DNA of 64,000 nucleotides from Natronosalvus sp042663485 (GTDB lineage Archaea; Halobacteriota; Halobacteria; Halobacteriales; Natrialbaceae): assembly GCA_042663485.1 (NCBI GenBank), contig JBHTAF010000003.1. The stretch is one strand, 5' to 3'. The notes beneath the pieces were generated by a model. The model was not told where the DNA came from and ran no database searches. It saw only the letters and a list, made by a program, of their open reading frames with translations. A program made the position numbers and the translations under genes. The number at the start of each line of letters is the position of its first letter. The stretch's first letter is position 1. This document shows, piece after piece, positions 62,317 to 64,000 of the stretch.

Positions 62317-62324
62317 TTTATATA
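62314..62324 (+). promoter_or_regulatory. TATA box for the 142-residue gene
   Basis: AAATTTATATA lies 44 to 54 bases before the ATG at 62368; a leader of about 20 bases would include the GAGAGG Shine-Dalgarno-like word 5 to 10 bases ahead of the ATG. Confidence 0.55.
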
Positions 62325-62367
62325 CTTGATTTGCGAACTGTGAGACGAATTGACGACGAGAGGTTCC

Positions 62368-62796
62368 ATGAAGATTAGACCCGATCTTGACGTCGAGTTT
62401 ACCGAAATCGAGTTCGACGAGTTCTCTCGCGCCTGCGACCTCGTCGAGGAGTACTTCGGCGAGGCGATCGACGACGTCGCCCTCCACGCGCCAGTCTCGC
62501 GACGCCAACTGGTCGCCGTACTCGCGCGCGCCCAACTCTCGGGCCGACAGCTGGCGATCGACGGACTGACCAACGAAGGCGAGATGGTCTACCAGTCGAA
62601 CGACGAGACGCTCCTCTGGCTCGACGGGGACTTCTGGCTCGACATGCGCGGACTCCACCACCTCAGTCCCGACGAAGGGCGGGCGGCGCGCGAGGTCCAT
62701 CGCCGCCTGATCGAGGCGATCGACGGCGACGTTCCCTACTACAACCGCGAGCGAGACCCATTCGTGTTGATCGAACGGCGTCCCGACGGCGTCTGA
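62368..62796 (+). CDS. Conserved small protein, function unknown
   Basis: 142 residues from the ATG at 62368; a TTG at 62350 is also in frame. Starts MKIRPDLDVEFTEIEFDEFSR, then DVALHAPVSRRQLVAVLARAQ (helical), MVYQSNDETLLWLDGDFWLDM and RDPFVLIERRPDG. No membrane segment or cysteine. I do not recognise a family. Not closely coupled to gatA. Confidence 0.7.
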   Translation: MKIRPDLDVEFTEIEFDEFSRACDLVEEYFGEAIDDVALHAPVSRRQLVAVLARAQLSGRQLAIDGLTNEGEMVYQSNDETLLWLDGDFWLDMRGLHHLSPDEGRAAREVHRRLIEAIDGDVPYYNRERDPFVLIERRPDGV

Positions 62797-62854
62797 AAGC
62801 GAGGCGATATCTGGGGCGAAAATCAGCGAACCGCCAAACGCGAACCGCGAGTCG

Positions 62855-63205
62855 TCACTCCTGATAGGCCAGGTTCATGATCCACTGCGAAAAGGCGTCG
62901 CTGTTGGGATCGACCTCCTCCTCGCCGATGAACGGCGAGAGCATGTCGCCGGCCATCAGCAGGGTGAAATCGAGGTCTCGAGCCGTCGGCGTGATGTAGT
63001 AGGTGTTGTGCCCGTTGTAGACGGTCTCCTCGCGGTCGACGAGTTCCTTCTCGACCAGCGACTCGACAATTCGGCTCCCCTTGCGCGAGGAGACCCCGAG
63101 TTCCTTCCAGAAGTCGCTCTGGTGGATTCCGCTTGTCTGGCGGACGAGTTCGAGACCCGCGAACTCGTCTTCCGACAGCTCCGCTTCGGCGGTCGAGACG
63201 CTCAT
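62855..63205 (-). CDS. Helix-turn-helix transcriptional regulator
   Basis: 116 residues from the ATG at 63205 (MSVSTAEAELSEDEFAG). A MarR/TrmB-type winged helix: LVRQTSGIHQSDFWKELGVSSR then KGSRIVESLVEKELVDREETVYN (recognition helix and wing). A C-terminal ITPTARDLDFTLLMAGDMLSP helix follows. The frame extends upstream to 63262 but that part is basic and poorly family-like. Likely regulates a neighbour; the target cannot be read. Confidence 0.85.
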   Translation of the reverse strand: MSVSTAEAELSEDEFAGLELVRQTSGIHQSDFWKELGVSSRKGSRIVESLVEKELVDREETVYNGHNTYYITPTARDLDFTLLMAGDMLSPFIGEEEVDPNSDAFSQWIMNLAYQE

Positions 63206-63280
63206 CGCGACTCCCCTCCGACCGTACCAATCGGTCCTGGTTCCGGCGCGTTCATACTCCATCCACCGGTCGCAAGCCGC

Positions 63281-64000
63281 TTAAATGTGCCCTTCGCGGT
63301 CGGTCAGGTTCGAGGCCAGTGGCTCGAGTGGACGCTCCAGACGGTTCCCGACGTCGATCTCGATGTCCCGATACGGCGTTCGACACGGCGGGCCGTCGGC
63401 GAACGCGTACCCCCGTCGGTCCCCGAGGACGATCAGCGACGACGACCGCGTGCGGTACCCGTCGCCGTGGACGCAGACGCCGTACTCGTGATCGCCGAGG
63501 ACGGTTCGGACCTGCTCGAGCCACTCGAGCGCCGGCGTGCGGGTCGAGTCTGCGTCCAAAGACCGGACACCGTCGGTCGAGGGCGTCTCGTCCGCGCCGG
63601 AGACCAGGTCGACCGCCGCGGCGGAGAGGTCTCGCTGCACGCGGCGGGCGTTCTCAGCCTGGGCCGTCGCGGCGTCCGCTCGCCCGTGTGGAATCTCGAA
63701 CGTCTCGTCGAATCCGACGTTGACGACGACGTGCACGCCCGGCTCGAGCGTCGTCGTCCGCAGCCTGCCGTCCCACTCGAGGACGAAGGCGTCGTCGCGG
63801 TCGGCCACCACGAGACTGAAGCCTTCGAACTCCATGGCGTCGACGGCCTCCGCCACGAACGTTCGGGCCTCGAATGCGGACGGCCGCGCGAGCGCGTCGG
63901 CGACGAGGCGGCCGCGAGAGCGCTCGCCTGCGAGGTCGGCATCGGTCCACCGGTTCGTAATTCCCACGAACAGGTCGTGGTCGTTGAACCCGATCCAGGT
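63281..64000 (-). CDS. TANGO2/NRDE family protein (5' end beyond window)
   Basis: The visible 240 residues run from the window edge inward: TWIGFNDHDLFVGITNRW, the typical NRDE motif stretch, then LVADALARPSAFEARTFVAEAVD and FEGFSLVVADRDDAFVLEWDG; the Ntn-hydrolase-like N-terminus (NRD) is outside the window. Family members share an Ntn-type fold; the metabolic role in archaea is not known. The frame is open through 64000, so the start lies beyond the window. Confidence 0.88.
   Translation of the reverse strand, partial: TWIGFNDHDLFVGITNRWTDADLAGERSRGRLVADALARPSAFEARTFVAEAVDAMEFEGFSLVVADRDDAFVLEWDGRLRTTTLEPGVHVVVNVGFDETFEIPHGRADAATAQAENARRVQRDLSAAAVDLVSGADETPSTDGVRSLDADSTRTPALEWLEQVRTVLGDHEYGVCVHGDGYRTRSSSLIVLGDRRGYAFADGPPCRTPYRDIEIDVGNRLERPLEPLASNLTDREGHI

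Noticed and set aside
1..64000. CRISPR array, insertion sequence or prophage
   Set aside because: No regularly spaced identical repeats, no transposase or integrase motifs and no terminal inverted repeats were seen.

Overview
The window is a stretch of chromosome from an extremely halophilic archaeon (class Halobacteria). It has high GC content, very acidic predicted proteins, TATA-type archaeal promoters often about 25 to 33 bases ahead of leaderless starts, and many families seen almost only in haloarchaea: dodecin with the Trp36/Gln55 flavin site, CetZ, ribosomal protein L15e, UPF0058, Tat-exported subtilases, and haloarchaeal DUF4129/DUF58/DUF7519-type membrane clusters. The frequent CTCGAG in coding sequence suggests the Natrialbales (Natrialba, Natronorubrum, Haloterrigena type), but that is an inference. 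Nearly all of the sequence looks like ordinary chromosome. I see no insertion sequence, integrase, CRISPR array or plasmid function.

Layout. 1-310: the end of a ribosomal RNA operon, with two tandem 5S rRNA genes and a tRNA-like fragment between them. 563-16030: housekeeping and small conserved genes: dodecin, IscA-like carrier, hisD, a DHH phosphoesterase, Hsp20, a PfpI/DJ-1 protein, a Tat-exported AstE-like metallo-hydrolase with a membrane partner, a predicted exosome subunit, UspA, the pyrBI operon, an eIF-2B/R15P-isomerase family protein, Mrp/NBP35, family-4-like uracil-DNA glycosylase and UPF0058. 16115-24667: a long disordered coiled-coil protein, a small winged-helix regulator, purA, then a two-gene unit of a GAF/PAS histidine kinase followed by a large protein that looks like a catalytically dead CHAT (caspase-like) protease. 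24814-28353: Trm112-like protein, a membrane protein, and the CbiX-DR2241 tetrapyrrole/iron-sulfur pair.

28458-35830: cetZ, then three overlapping genes for single-span, pilin-like secreted or anchored proteins. The last of these changes codon usage abruptly near its 3' end and runs into an AT-rich segment (about 33690-35535) that also covers most of a convergent PQQ-propeller lipoprotein gene. 35955-43870: DUF5791-like protein, a YeeZ-like epimerase, a membrane-anchored DHH phosphoesterase, aldo/keto reductase, a 56-residue zinc finger, a GpgS-like glycosyltransferase, a NUDIX CoA-pyrophosphatase-like enzyme, UspA and rpl15e.

44093-49162: a four-gene overlapping operon on the minus strand (DUF4129-like, small membrane protein, DUF58, polytopic membrane protein) without the usual MoxR ATPase or transglutaminase, next to an M48 protease on the plus strand. 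50436-58117: cystathionine synthase/lyase family enzyme, a Gfo/Idh/MocA oxidoreductase, and two tandem Tat-exported subtilisin-like proteases with extra beta domains inside the catalytic domain. 58438-64000: a PHP phosphoesterase coupled to an AsnB-like ATP-pyrophosphatase, a 42-residue zinc protein, gatC-gatA, a small conserved protein, a helix-turn-helix regulator, and a TANGO2/NRDE-family gene cut by the window end.

The observations most worth following are the histidine kinase/pseudo-CHAT pair, the three-zone codon-usage mosaic at 33360-35535, the triple 25-bp repeat ahead of pyrB, the duplicated 5S genes with a tRNA-like relic, and the nested-domain subtilase pair.
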